Shown here one piece after another: positions 1 to 8,483 of a stretch of 64,000 nt of DNA. The stretch covers positions 1 through 64,000 of the forward strand of contig CANAWG010000014.1 of NCBI GenBank assembly GCA_947365245.1, given 5' to 3'. Position numbers and translations under genes: made by a program. Origin of the DNA: an uncultured Oscillibacter sp. Its GTDB lineage: Bacteria; Bacillota; Clostridia; Oscillospirales; Oscillospiraceae. Position 1 is the stretch's first letter. Every line of letters begins with the position of its first letter. The notes under the pieces are model-generated. The model was not told the origin of the DNA. It ran no database searches and worked only from the letters and a program-made list of their open reading frames with translations.

Positions 1-1688
1 CTGCCGCCCTGGGAATCGAACGTGACGGTGTAGGTCGGCGGTATGTACGTCCAGCCGGCGTAGAGGGTGAGATTACCGGTCACGGTGTTATTTTCAAAAT
101 CCCAGGGCTGCCGGCAGTCCTCGTCCTGGTACCAGCCCTCGAACGTGTGGCCGGTGTAAGTGGGGTTGGCGGGCTTCGTTACGACGCCGTTTTCCTGGAT
201 GGTCTGGCTGGCCACCGCGCTGCCGCCCTGGGAATCGAACGTGACGGTGTAGGTCGGCGGCGGTGTGTTGCTCTTCCACCCGGCGTAGAGGTTGAGCGGA
301 CCGGTTACGCGGTCATTGTTTAAATCCCATTTGTTTTGGCATTCCGGCTCCGTGTACCAGCCGGTGAGGGTATGGCTGGCCATTGCGGGAAGGATGCCGG
401 GTTCCCGCACCGCCGCTCCGTGTTGAACTTTTTTGGAATAGGGATTCGGCGTGCCTTCCTGGATGTTATACCAGTAATCACCGTTGTTGCAGTAAAATTT
501 GACCGTGCATATAATCGGATCCCATCCGGCGTATAGGGTGATATCCTTCCGCACAGGGGTGGTAAAGCTGTATTTGTTTGCGCCCATCATGGCATCCTCC
601 GGACTTATGTACCAGCCGGTGAAGCGGTATCCGGTAATGGTGGGATCCTGGGCGGGCTTCGATATCGAGCGTTGATAGAGAACCGTGATCGGCTGGGGAA
701 GATTTTCCACCCCGCTGGCAAAGCGGCCGCTGAAAGTGACGGTGTGGAAATGGTTCTCCGGGAGGCATTCAAACGTGACCGCGGAGTCAAACTTCCCGGC
801 GATCTTCCGTTCTTGAAACTCCTCCTCCGTACCGCGGTATTGGACCTTTCTCAGAGCGGAGCAGCCCGCGAAAGCGCTTGACGAAATGCTGTCCCCGTCT
901 ACAAAGTGGGGCAGTTCCACAGATTCCAGACTGACGCAGTCCTTGAACGTATCATCCACAACGCGGTACATGTGGGCCGGGAGAATTATGGAGGTCAGAG
1001 AAGTGCAGCCCCAGAAAGTCCTGGTGCCGATCTCGCCCACACACGCGGGAACGGCGATGGAGGCCAGAGAAGTACACCCTAAAAACGCACTTCCCCTGAT
1101 GGCCTCCAGGCTGTCGGGCAGAGTGACGGAGGTCAGAGCGCTGCATTCGAAAAACGCGGCGCCTTCAAGCTCGGTTACGCCGTCCGGAACGGTGATGGAG
1201 GTAAGTCCGGTACAGCCCGAGAACGCTGAGGACGCAATGTATTTCAGGCCGCTGGAGAGCTTGACGGACGCCAGCATGACACAGCCTCTGAATGCAGACT
1301 CCCCCATCCGTGTGATGCTGTCCGGCAGAGTAACGGAGGTCAAGCCGGTGCAGTCTTCGAACGCGCCTTGCCCGATGGCGGTGACGCTGGAGGGAATCGA
1401 GATCTCCTCCAGATTGGGGCAGTTATAGAAAGCGTAGTCTCCAATACGGGTTGCGCCCTGGTTTATGACCACCCGCTTGATCTTACTCGAACGGCCCCAG
1501 GGGGGATATGTGCCGGATGTGTAATCGCTCATCGCTCCCTTGCCGGAGATCGTCAAAGTTCCGGAATAGTTGATCTGAAAGGTCAAACCGTCGCCGCAGC
1601 TGCCGCTGTCCGCCGCCCAGGCGTCTCCCGGCAGCAGAGTCAGCGTCAGACACAGCGCCAGAAGCGCCGCCGGCAGTCGTCTTCTCAT
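1..1688 (-). CDS. Secreted leucine-rich-repeat (BspA-type) / InlB B-repeat surface protein, partial
   Basis: The frame is open from an ATG at 1688 to the window edge (about 562 residues, C-terminus missing). A GGAGGAGG ribosome site sits just upstream. Residues 1-25 form a signal peptide ending near AWA-AD. Next come about ten BspA-like LRR_5 units of about 23 residues with the pattern AFxxCxxLTSVTLPDSV (about 80-320). These are followed by Listeria/Bacteroides (Flg_new, InlB B-repeat) units of about 70 residues marked by YxVTFDSQGG and TLYAGW. The last two repeats are identical over 41 bp at 1-41 and 220-260. In Clostridia such proteins are exported and are presumed adhesins or cell-surface scaffolds. 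Anchoring cannot be judged because the C-terminus lies outside the window. Confidence 0.85.
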   Translation of the reverse strand, partial: MRRRLPAALLALCLTLTLLPGDAWAADSGSCGDGLTFQINYSGTLTISGKGAMSDYTSGTYPPWGRSSKIKRVVINQGATRIGDYAFYNCPNLEEISIPSSVTAIGQGAFEDCTGLTSVTLPDSITRMGESAFRGCVMLASVKLSSGLKYIASSAFSGCTGLTSITVPDGVTELEGAAFFECSALTSVTLPDSLEAIRGSAFLGCTSLASIAVPACVGEIGTRTFWGCTSLTSIILPAHMYRVVDDTFKDCVSLESVELPHFVDGDSISSSAFAGCSALRKVQYRGTEEEFQERKIAGKFDSAVTFECLPENHFHTVTFSGRFASGVENLPQPITVLYQRSISKPAQDPTITGYRFTGWYISPEDAMMGANKYSFTTPVRKDITLYAGWDPIICTVKFYCNNGDYWYNIQEGTPNPYSKKVQHGAAVREPGILPAMASHTLTGWYTEPECQNKWDLNNDRVTGPLNLYAGWKSNTPPPTYTVTFDSQGGSAVASQTIQENGVVTKPANPTYTGHTFEGWYQDEDCRQPWDFENNTVTGNLTLYAGWTYIPPTYTVTFDSQGG

Positions 1689-1731
1689 CCCGCGTTCCTC
1701 CTCCGATTCTTTCTCGTGAAAGTTCACAGCT

Positions 1732-1760
1732 ATTATCCCACAAAGCCCCGGGGGTGTCAA
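1732..1760 (-). promoter_or_regulatory. Promoter of the LRR surface protein
   Basis: On the minus strand TTGACA (1760-1755) and GATAAT (1737-1732) are separated by 17 bp and lie about 45 bp upstream of the start codon. Confidence 0.6.
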
Positions 1761-1781
1761 TATCAAAGGAGCGCCGGGGCG

Positions 1782-1807
1782 AAAAAAGGCCGCAGGCACG
1801 CCTGCGG
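1782..1807 (-). terminator. Intrinsic terminator of the yfcC-like gene
   Basis: An 8-bp perfect stem CCGCAGGC/GCCTGCGG with a 2-nt loop is followed on the minus strand by six T, 20 bp after the stop codon of the carrier gene. Confidence 0.8.
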
Positions 1808-1827
1808 TCTTTCTCTCATATTCATCC

Positions 1828-3180
1828 TCAATATCCCACGGCCCCGGCCAGGAGCATGAATCCCGTGCCGATGACAAGATACATCCCCACCAGGGGCAGG
1901 AGGTAGCGAAGCCACTTTTGATAGCTGATTCCCGACAGCGCCAGGCAGCTCACCAGGGTGTTGGAGATGGGCGAGACCAGGTTCACCAGCCCGTCCCCCA
2001 GCTGGAACGCCAGCACCGCCGACTGCCGGGAGAGGCCCAGCACGTCCGCCAGGGGGACCATCAGGGGCATGGCCACCGCCGCGTGGCCGGAGCCGGAGGT
2101 GATCAGCAGGTCCAAAAGGGCGTTGGCGTAGAACATCCCCAGAAGCTGGCTCCAGGCGGGCAGGCGCTCCACCGCCCGGAGGAGCCCGTAGACCACGCTG
2201 TCCAGAATCCCGCCCCGGATCAAAACCAGCCGCAGAGCGGCGGCCAGGCCGATGGTCAGCGCGCCGGAGACCATCTTTTTGCACCCCTCCGCCTCCAGGG
2301 CGCAGATCCGGTTGGGGGAGAATCCGGCGGCCCCGCCGCAGGCGACGCCCAGCACCAGAAAGACGGCGGCGATCTCCGGCACCTTCCAGCCCCGCCTGCC
2401 CACGCCCCAGACCACCAGGACCAACCCGCCGGCCAGCAGCGCCAGCACTGCTCCCTGCCGGGGCGTGAGGGGCTGCTCCGGCGGGTCCTCCTCCGCCGCC
2501 GGGAGGGCCGGCTCCCCGGCTCTTCGGAGGATGTAGGCGGCGGTGACGGGCACCAGCGCCGCCAGCAGCAGCCACCGCAGCCACGCGCCGGAGTACAGCG
2601 GCAGCTCCGCGAGGGTCTGGGCCACGCCCACGGAAAAGGGGTTGTAGGCCCCCGCCGCGAAGCCCGCGTTGGTGCCCAGCATCACCATGGCCATGCCGGT
2701 CTTTTCGTCATAGCCCAGGGACTTTGCCGCCGCCATTCCCAGGGGGAGAAAGACGATGGAGGCGGTGGTCAGCCCCATGGTGAAGCCAAACACAGAAAAT
2801 ACCGCCACAAAAGCCGGGACCAGCCACGTCCGCCGCCGCCGGAACCGCCGGATCACCCAGGCGCACAGGGCCGCCAAGGCTCCGCTCTCCAGGATCATCT
2901 CAAAGGCCCCGCCCAGCAGCAGGACAAAGAAGATCAGCTGGGGGGCGGAACCGGTGGTGAGGGCCTCGAAGAGCAGCCCGGGCAGCTGCCAGAGGGCCAC
3001 GGGAGAGGGCGCCGTCCAGGCGAAGCTGCCCGGCACCACCACCGTTTGGCCGGCGGACTCGTGGAATATCCGCTCAAAGCGCCCGGCGGGGATCACCCGC
3101 GTCAGCGCCGCGGCCAGCAGCAAAAGCGCGGTCAGGATCAAAAAGACGTGGGGCGCGGGACGCTGTCTGCGCTGCTCCAT
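1828..3180 (-). CDS. YfcC/DcuC-family membrane carrier
   Basis: The 450-residue polytopic protein has about 11-12 hydrophobic segments. It begins with a basic N-terminus, a membrane helix and the IPAGRFER motif that typifies YfcC-type members of the C4-dicarboxylate anaerobic carrier (DcuC, PF03606) superfamily. Conserved stretches such as GTNAGFAAGAYNPFSVGVAQ and SGSGHAAVAMPLMVPLAD match the glycine- and asparagine-rich re-entrant loops of the family. Members carry small organic or amino acids across the cytoplasmic membrane, but the substrate is not predictable here. The ATG has a GGAAAGGA site 8 nt upstream. The gene starts 34 bp after a LacI-type regulator on the same strand, so the two are probably co-transcribed and the regulator may respond to the transported compound. 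Confidence 0.85.
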   Translation of the reverse strand: MEQRRQRPAPHVFLILTALLLLAAALTRVIPAGRFERIFHESAGQTVVVPGSFAWTAPSPVALWQLPGLLFEALTTGSAPQLIFFVLLLGGAFEMILESGALAALCAWVIRRFRRRRTWLVPAFVAVFSVFGFTMGLTTASIVFLPLGMAAAKSLGYDEKTGMAMVMLGTNAGFAAGAYNPFSVGVAQTLAELPLYSGAWLRWLLLAALVPVTAAYILRRAGEPALPAAEEDPPEQPLTPRQGAVLALLAGGLVLVVWGVGRRGWKVPEIAAVFLVLGVACGGAAGFSPNRICALEAEGCKKMVSGALTIGLAAALRLVLIRGGILDSVVYGLLRAVERLPAWSQLLGMFYANALLDLLITSGSGHAAVAMPLMVPLADVLGLSRQSAVLAFQLGDGLVNLVSPISNTLVSCLALSGISYQKWLRYLLPLVGMYLVIGTGFMLLAGAVGY

Positions 3181-3213
3181 ACAGTCGATTCCTTTCCTCT
3201 AATCCTCGAAAAC

Positions 3214-4230
3214 TCAGAGACGGACCGGCCCGGTGCTGCCCCGGACCACCAGGGAGGGCCGGAATATCTGCCGGGGGCAGACCTCCCGGCCGCCGCCTTC
3301 GATCAGGGCGATGGCCAGCTCCGCCGCCGCCCTGCCGATCTCCGCCATGGGCGTGTGGAGGGTGGTCAGTCCCACGTCCGGGTAGCGGCCGAAAAACAGG
3401 TCGTCGTGGCCCATCACCGACACGTCCCCGGGGACGGACAGCCCCCGGCGCCTCAGCGCGTCCATAACGCCGATGGCCATGTAGTCGCTGGCGCACCACA
3501 GCGCGGTGGGCGGCGGGCCGCTCTCCAGCAGCGTCTCCACCGCGTCCACACCGGCCTGCAGGGCGTCGGCCGCGTCTCCCGACCGGAGGATCCGGGGCGT
3601 GAGCTGCCGCCGCTCCATGGCCTCGGCGAAGCCCTCCTCCTTTTGGGAGACGGTGCGGTTGGAGGGCCCATAAGTGAGCAGGGCGATGTCCCGGTGGCCC
3701 AGGCCCGCCAGGTGCTCCACCGCCAGTACGCCGCTGCGGCGGTAGTCGCACAAAAGGGCGTATTGCTCCTCCGGGTCCGTCTTGCCGCCGATGAAGATGA
3801 CCGGCGTGGAGGCGCAGGCCGCCTTGATGCGGGATATGTCGCTGGTGCAGGGCGCCACGATAATCGCCCCCACCTGATTGCCCACCATCATGGCGCAATG
3901 GCGCGCCTCCAGCTGGGTGTCCCGGTGGCTGCTGCCCAGCATAACGCAGAAATCCATCGCCGCCGCCGCGGCGCTGACCTCGTTGAAGACCAGGTCATAG
4001 GCCGTGCTGTCCCCCATGGCGGGGACCACCATGCCGATGGCGCTGCTGCGCCGGAGATAGAGATTCCGGGCGGCCAGGTTGGGCGTGTAGCCCAGCTCGT
4101 CGGCGATCTTCCGCACGCGCTCCTTGGTGGCGGCGGAGATGTCCGGGGCGTCCCGCAGCGCCTTGGACACGGCTACGTGGGACAGTCCCGCGATCTGTCC
4201 GATGGTCTTGAGCGTTGGACGGTCTGCCAT
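3214..4230 (-). CDS. LacI-family transcriptional regulator
   Basis: The 338-residue protein has an N-terminal LacI helix-turn-helix (about 6-27, TLKTIGQIAGLSHVAVSKAL), a hinge helix around YTPNLAARNL, and a periplasmic-binding-protein-like sugar-sensing domain (about 60-330). I chose the ATG at 4230 because GGAGGTG lies 6 nt upstream; an in-frame GTG at 4239 would overlap that site. It is the first gene of a two-gene unit with the YfcC-like carrier and has a strong promoter of its own. Its ligand is unknown. Autoregulation together with the carrier is inferred. Confidence 0.9.
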   Translation of the reverse strand: MADRPTLKTIGQIAGLSHVAVSKALRDAPDISAATKERVRKIADELGYTPNLAARNLYLRRSSAIGMVVPAMGDSTAYDLVFNEVSAAAAAMDFCVMLGSSHRDTQLEARHCAMMVGNQVGAIIVAPCTSDISRIKAACASTPVIFIGGKTDPEEQYALLCDYRRSGVLAVEHLAGLGHRDIALLTYGPSNRTVSQKEEGFAEAMERRQLTPRILRSGDAADALQAGVDAVETLLESGPPPTALWCASDYMAIGVMDALRRRGLSVPGDVSVMGHDDLFFGRYPDVGLTTLHTPMAEIGRAAAELAIALIEGGGREVCPRQIFRPSLVVRGSTGPVRL

Positions 4231-4296
4231 GTTGTCCACCTCCGGATGGGTTCATTTTGCGCGGGCCGCGCCGCCGCCGCCCGCCTCATACTTTCC

Positions 4297-4325
4297 ATTA
4301 TAGTATTCTCAGCCTAAAAAAACAA
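4297..4325 (-). promoter_or_regulatory. Promoter of the lacI-yfcC unit
   Basis: On the minus strand TTGTTT (4325-4320) and TATAAT (4302-4297) are separated by 17 bp. The -35 lies within the T-run of the terminator of the upstream MATE gene. Confidence 0.7.
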
Positions 4326-4350
4326 GGGCCCGCCGCCCTACCGGGCGGCG
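4315..4350 (-). terminator. Terminator overlapping the MATE stop codon
   Basis: The perfect stem CGCCGCCC (4331-4338)/GGGCGGCG (4343-4350) has the MATE TAG stop in its loop. A T-run follows after 8 nt on the minus strand. The hairpin-to-T spacing is longer than usual, so the call is moderate. Confidence 0.55.
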
Positions 4351-5714
4351 GACCTTTCGCAGCCGCGCTCCCCCTCCTGTCCGGAAAAGCTGGCCATCCA
4401 CCGCCGGCTCCGGAACCAGAGGCCCGCGATGATCAGCCGCACCAGCTCCTCCTGGGAGAGGAGAAAGTACACCCACTGGATGGGCATACGGAGCACGAAC
4501 GCCGTCACCAATCCCAGGGGCACCCCCACCAGCCAGGTGACGCTCATCTCGATGGAGAGGATGCACCCGGTGCGTCCCCCGCTCCGGAGGATCCCGCCGG
4601 CCAGGATCATGTTGGCCACCTTCACAGGGGCCAGTACGGCGAAGATGAACAGCAGAAGACTTGCCGCCGCCCGGGTCTCCGGCTCCACATTGTAGAGCCG
4701 CACATAAGGCCCCCGCAGAGCGGTCAGCGCCAGGGACAATATCAGGGACCCCGCGAAGCCGTATCCCATCAGCTTCTTGGAGATCTGATAGGCCTCCCGG
4801 CGGTCCCCCGCGCCCAGGCGCTTTCCCACCAGAATCCCAGCCGCCTGGGACACGCCGCTCATGGCCCCGATGAAGAGGCCCTGGACCGGGCCGGTCATGG
4901 ACATGGCCGCCAGGTCCCCCGTGCCGATGTGGCCGTAGATAAACGTGTTCACGTTCTGGCTCACGCCCCAGAGAAACTCGTTGGCCAAAATGGGCAGGAG
5001 CATCCGGAGGTACTGCCGCCGGACCGCCGGCCCCAGGGACAGGGAGAGTCGGAACGCCCTCCCCTCCCGGACGCGGCGGAACAAAAGGAGGATCAGCAGC
5101 AGGTTCACCAGCTGGGAGATCACGCTGGCCAGGGCCGCGCCGGCCACCCCCATGGCCGGAAAGCCCAGGCGGCCGAAGATCAGCACATAGTTCAGCGCCG
5201 TGTTCACCGCCGCCGACGTCACCCCGGCGGCCAGGGGCCAGACCGCCCGGTCCATGCACCGGATCATCACCGACAGGATGGACGCCAGCCCCATGGGAAG
5301 ATAGGTCCAGGAGATTCGGACCAGATAGTCCCGGCCGGGGACCAGGACCGCCGGGTCATCCTTGATGAAGACGCGGACGATCTGCTCCGGAAACAGCAGG
5401 CACACCGCCATGAACACGCCGGCCAGCGCCGCCGCTGCCGCCAGGTTGACGGAGAGGCTCTTGTCCGCCATCTCCCGATCCCCCATGCCCAGGTACTGGG
5501 AGATCATGATGCCGGCGGCGGCGGCCATGGCCCCCGAGGCCACTGTGCAGATAAAAGCGGGCCGGCCGGCCACCTCGATGGCGGCCACCGCCGTGCTGCC
5601 CAGCTGGCCTACCATCAGCTGGTCGACCATGGAAAAGGAGGACTGCAGCATGGACTGCAGCCCCACCGGCACCGCGATGGCGGCCACCGTGCGGAAAAAA
5701 GACGTCTTACTCAC
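4338..5714 (-). CDS. MATE-family efflux transporter
   Basis: The 458-residue protein has 12 predicted membrane helices in two homologous MatE halves. The N-terminal half carries the family-typical run PVGLQSMLQSSFSMVDQLMV and the pore-lining ASGAMAAAAGIMISQYLGMG region. MATE proteins export cationic drugs and metabolites using Na+ or H+ gradients. The start is taken as GTG at 5714 because AGGTG lies 6 nt upstream; the in-frame GTG at 5723 would sit inside that ribosome site. Substrate is unknown. The gene is monocistronic, with a promoter overlapped by a large dyad and a terminator at its stop codon. Confidence 0.9.
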   Translation of the reverse strand: MSKTSFFRTVAAIAVPVGLQSMLQSSFSMVDQLMVGQLGSTAVAAIEVAGRPAFICTVASGAMAAAAGIMISQYLGMGDREMADKSLSVNLAAAAALAGVFMAVCLLFPEQIVRVFIKDDPAVLVPGRDYLVRISWTYLPMGLASILSVMIRCMDRAVWPLAAGVTSAAVNTALNYVLIFGRLGFPAMGVAGAALASVISQLVNLLLILLLFRRVREGRAFRLSLSLGPAVRRQYLRMLLPILANEFLWGVSQNVNTFIYGHIGTGDLAAMSMTGPVQGLFIGAMSGVSQAAGILVGKRLGAGDRREAYQISKKLMGYGFAGSLILSLALTALRGPYVRLYNVEPETRAAASLLLFIFAVLAPVKVANMILAGGILRSGGRTGCILSIEMSVTWLVGVPLGLVTAFVLRMPIQWVYFLLSQEELVRLIIAGLWFRSRRWMASFSGQEGERGCERSAAR

Positions 5715-5720
5715 AAATAT

Positions 5721-5761
5721 CACCTGCCCCGGATTATGAGGGGACAGGTGAGAAATGTCAA
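5721..5761 (-). promoter_or_regulatory. MATE promoter with overlapping dyad operator and near-absent leader
   Basis: On the minus strand TTGACA (5761-5756) and CATAAT (5738-5733) are 17 bp apart. An inverted repeat, CACCTGtCCCC (5750-5740) and GGGGCAGGTG (5730-5721), covers the -10 and the predicted start of transcription. The transcript would begin about 12 nt before the GTG, so the ribosome site is at its extreme 5' end. Confidence 0.6.
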
Positions 5762-5784
5762 TAGGTTAATCGCATAACCTATCC

Positions 5785-6219
5785 AGAGTCTGTTTAGTAT
5801 CTTACCATTGATTGACAAAGGGAAATACGGTTTTTCGGGGCTAAAACGGACGCTGGCGGCGTTAGTCTCGTTGCCGGGCGCCAGCCCGGCTGCCTCGTCT
5901 GCCTTGCCAGAGTCCGTTTTCGCTCCCGAAAAACTCCGGAGGACCTGCCAGCGAGCAAAAATGGGGGCTGGCAAGGCCGCAGGATGCAGGCGGGCTGACG
6001 CCCGCCAAATCCGAGAACGCAGTCCAGCGCCTATTTTGGCCGCTGGTAGGCGTGTTTCCCCTTGCCAATCAATGGTACGGTGCCCGGATTGACGAGCGGA
6101 TTTTTCGCCGATCAAGGCGAGAAGCCGCAGGAATACTTTGTGTATTCCAAGGCTGAACAACACAGAGCGGCGGAAAATCCGCCGTCAAGACGGGTGCGGG
6201 GAGCTGCTGAACAGGCTCT
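5785..6219. repeat. Intergenic nested inverted-repeat element (no gene)
   Basis: The 435-bp stretch between the MATE and lacI genes is bounded by imperfect terminal inverted repeats: AGAGTCTGTTTAG near 5785 and the complement of AGAGCCTGTTCAG ending at 6219. Inside it, a second pair (CCATTGATTG at 5804 and its complement ending near 6075) bounds a 272-bp segment whose two arms stay partly complementary for about 65 bp. Short ORFs here on both strands are by-products of the repeat. It looks like a non-autonomous mobile element or two nested ones; no transposase is present. Confidence 0.6.
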
Positions 6220-7225
6220 AAGGGCACGGCCCGGTGCTGGCCCGGGGGATCAGACGGACGGCAACCCGGAAATCCCCGGAGAAATCCGCCTCCCGCCCCA
6301 TGCGCTCCAGCATGTCTATGGCCATTTGGGCGCGGCGGGCCCCGTCCTGCCGTACGGAGGTGAGGGCCGGGACCACCTGCTCACAGAGGGGGCTGTCGTC
6401 AAAGCCGGCCACGGAGATCTCCCCCGGCACCCGGACCCCTGCGCCCTGCAAAAACCGCATGAGCTCCGCGGCGTAGAAATCCGACGCCGCGAAGACGGCG
6501 GTATAGCGCCGCAGGTCCTCCAGCCGCTCCCGGTAGAAGTCCTCCCGTTCCCGTCTGTGCATGGGGATCTGCCAAAAGTCCGCCGGGGCGCCCAGGCCCT
6601 CCTCCAGGCCCTGATACCGCTGGAAGTCCACGTGTTCCCGGTTGTCCGCGACGCACAGCACCCGCCGGTGGCCCAGCTTCCGCAGGTGCTCCCCCACCCG
6701 GCGGCCGCCGCCGCGGTCGTCAATCCGGATGTTGCAGATGCGGCCCTGGTTTTCAAAGCAGCCGTCGTAGACCACAAAGGGGATGTGGATCTGGCCGCGC
6801 AGCGTCTGGTACTCGTCGGCGCAGAAGCTGAGGATCACCATGCCCACCATGTTCCACATGGAGGCAAACCGGGCCGCGTCCAGGATGTTTTTGGCTTTTT
6901 TGACCATCATGAAGTGGCCGGAGCGCTCGATCTCGTCCGCCAGGCAGTTGAGGGAGGCGGCCACAAAGGGGTCCGTCAGCAGCTGCCCTTCATACTTCTC
7001 GTGGTCCTTGATGACCACGCCGATAATGCGGGAGTCGTTCTGGGCCAGGAGCGCGGCGGCCATGTTGGGGATGTAGCCCCGCTCCTCCAGCTTCTCCTGC
7101 ACCCGCTTCACCGTCCGGGCGGAGACCCTTTTGGTCTTTCCGTGAATCACGTTGGACACCGTCGCCGTGCTGACGCCCAGCTCCTCCGCGATGTCGACGA
7201 TCCGCACTCTGCCCTCCGTCCACAT
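6218..7225 (-). CDS. LacI-family transcriptional regulator
   Basis: The 335-residue protein has a LacI helix-turn-helix at about 8-30 (IVDIAEELGVSTATVSNVIH), a hinge around YIPNMAAALLAQ and a type-1 periplasmic-binding-like effector domain. The ATG at 7225 follows an AGGAGG site. It lies 88 bp downstream of the patB-like gene on the same strand. A 31-bp perfect stem-loop lies between them, just upstream of its ribosome site. The ligand cannot be read from sequence. Control of the adjacent C-S lyase and itself is plausible but inferred. Confidence 0.88.
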   Translation of the reverse strand: MWTEGRVRIVDIAEELGVSTATVSNVIHGKTKRVSARTVKRVQEKLEERGYIPNMAAALLAQNDSRIIGVVIKDHEKYEGQLLTDPFVAASLNCLADEIERSGHFMMVKKAKNILDAARFASMWNMVGMVILSFCADEYQTLRGQIHIPFVVYDGCFENQGRICNIRIDDRGGGRRVGEHLRKLGHRRVLCVADNREHVDFQRYQGLEEGLGAPADFWQIPMHRREREDFYRERLEDLRRYTAVFAASDFYAAELMRFLQGAGVRVPGEISVAGFDDSPLCEQVVPALTSVRQDGARRAQMAIDMLERMGREADFSGDFRVAVRLIPRASTGPCP

Positions 7226-7250
7226 GGCGCTTCTCCTCCTTTCGGGCGGT

Positions 7251-7281
7251 ATTACTTCCGAACGGAAAGTTCGGAAGTAAT
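7251..7281. promoter_or_regulatory. Perfect 13-bp stem-loop between patB-like gene and lacI
   Basis: ATTACTTCCGAAC and its exact complement flank a 5-nt loop (GGAAA). No T-run follows on the minus strand, so it reads better as an operator or an RNA leader hairpin than as an intrinsic terminator. Confidence 0.55.
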
Positions 7282-7313
7282 ATTTCCAGCAAAATTGCCG
7301 CCGGCGGGCCGTC

Positions 7314-8483
7314 TCAGAGGCCGCTGACGGCCTCCTCCAGCTGGCGCATCGCCCGCTCCAGCACGCTCCTGGGGCAGGCGGCGTTGAGCCGCATATAACC
7401 GCTGAGGCCGCGGCTGTAGGCGCTGCCGTCGTTGAGGCCCAGGCCGGCCTTTTGGATCATGAAGTCGTGGAGCTCCTGATCGCTCAGCCCCAAACCGCGG
7501 CAGTCCAGCCACATGAGGTAGGTGGCGTCTGGGGCGTACGTTTTGATCCCGGGGATGCGGCGGCGGCAGTAGTCCACCACGAAGTCGAAGTTGCCGCTGA
7601 TATAGGACAGCAGCTGCTCCAGCCACTCCTCCCCCTCCCGGAACGCCGTCTCCATGGCGACCACGGAAAAGGCGTTGTTGCGCTGGATGTCCATGTCCAT
7701 CCAGAAGCGGTCGAAGACCTCCTTTGTATGCCGGTCGGGGAACACCGCCGTGCTGGCCTGGAGGCCCGCCAGGTTGAACGTCTTGGTGCCGGAGATGCCG
7801 GTGACCACGTTGGCGGCGATCTCCGGAGAGAGAGACGCGGCGGGGATGTGCTTTTTGCCGTGGAAAATCAGGTCGGAGTGGATCTCGTCGCTGACCGCCA
7901 GAACGTGGTACTTCAGGCACAGCTCCATCATCCGCCGGAGATCCTCCGACCGCCAGACGATTCCCAGGGGGTTGTGGGGATTGCACAGCAGGAAGAGATC
8001 CGCCTCCCGGAGCTTGTCCTCGAAGTCCTCCCAGTCGACGGTCCACCTGCCGTCCCGCTCCTTAAGCGGGCTCTCAATGACCCTGCGGCCGGCCAGCTCC
8101 ACCATGTCGTAGAACTCGCCGTACACCGGCGTCTGAATCAGCACATTGCCCCCCTGGGGGGTGTACAGCCGCACGCAGGCGGAGAGGGTCTGCACCACCC
8201 CCAGGCTGAAGCTCATGCAGGCGATGTCCGGGGTCCAGCCGTTGCGGCGGCTCTGCCAGTCCCGGATGGCCTCAAAATAGCTGTCCGGCCGGGTGGTATA
8301 GCCCCAAACGCCCTCCTCGGCCCTGGCCTTCAGGGCGTCAATGATGGGCTGAGCGGTCCTGAAATCCATGTCCGCCACCCACAGGGGGATCACGTCCTCG
8401 GTGCCGAATTTCTTTTTGCGCTCGTCGTACTTGGCGGAGAGGTTCCCGCCGCGGTCGATCACCTGGTCAAAATCATATCGCAT
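7314..8483 (-). CDS. MalY/PatB-type PLP-dependent aminotransferase / cystathionine beta-lyase
   Basis: The 389-residue fold-type I PLP enzyme belongs to the aminotransferase class I/II family, MalY-PatB subgroup. Visible marks are PLWVADMDF (33-41), the cofactor-contact loop CNPHNPLG (167-174), SDEIHSDL (198-205) and the Schiff-base lysine in SGTKTFNLAG (K234). Family members cleave cystathionine or other cysteine-S-conjugates to pyruvate, ammonia and a thiol; some act as aminotransferases. The ATG at 8483 has a GAAAGGA site. The lacI gene follows on the same strand. Exact substrate is uncertain. Confidence 0.88.
   Translation of the reverse strand: MRYDFDQVIDRGGNLSAKYDERKKKFGTEDVIPLWVADMDFRTAQPIIDALKARAEEGVWGYTTRPDSYFEAIRDWQSRRNGWTPDIACMSFSLGVVQTLSACVRLYTPQGGNVLIQTPVYGEFYDMVELAGRRVIESPLKERDGRWTVDWEDFEDKLREADLFLLCNPHNPLGIVWRSEDLRRMMELCLKYHVLAVSDEIHSDLIFHGKKHIPAASLSPEIAANVVTGISGTKTFNLAGLQASTAVFPDRHTKEVFDRFWMDMDIQRNNAFSVVAMETAFREGEEWLEQLLSYISGNFDFVVDYCRRRIPGIKTYAPDATYLMWLDCRGLGLSDQELHDFMIQKAGLGLNDGSAYSRGLSGYMRLNAACPRSVLERAMRQLEEAVSGL

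Noticed and set aside
1918-4317. 799-codon plus-strand open frame opposite the yfcC-like and lacI genes
   Set aside because: It is antisense to two clear genes, with Arg/Gly/Gln-rich low-complexity sequence typical of GC-rich shadow frames and no ribosome site.
5720-6163. Several 68-147-codon frames on both strands in the MATE-lacI gap
   Set aside because: They lie within the nested inverted-repeat element and reflect its symmetry; no ribosome sites or domains.
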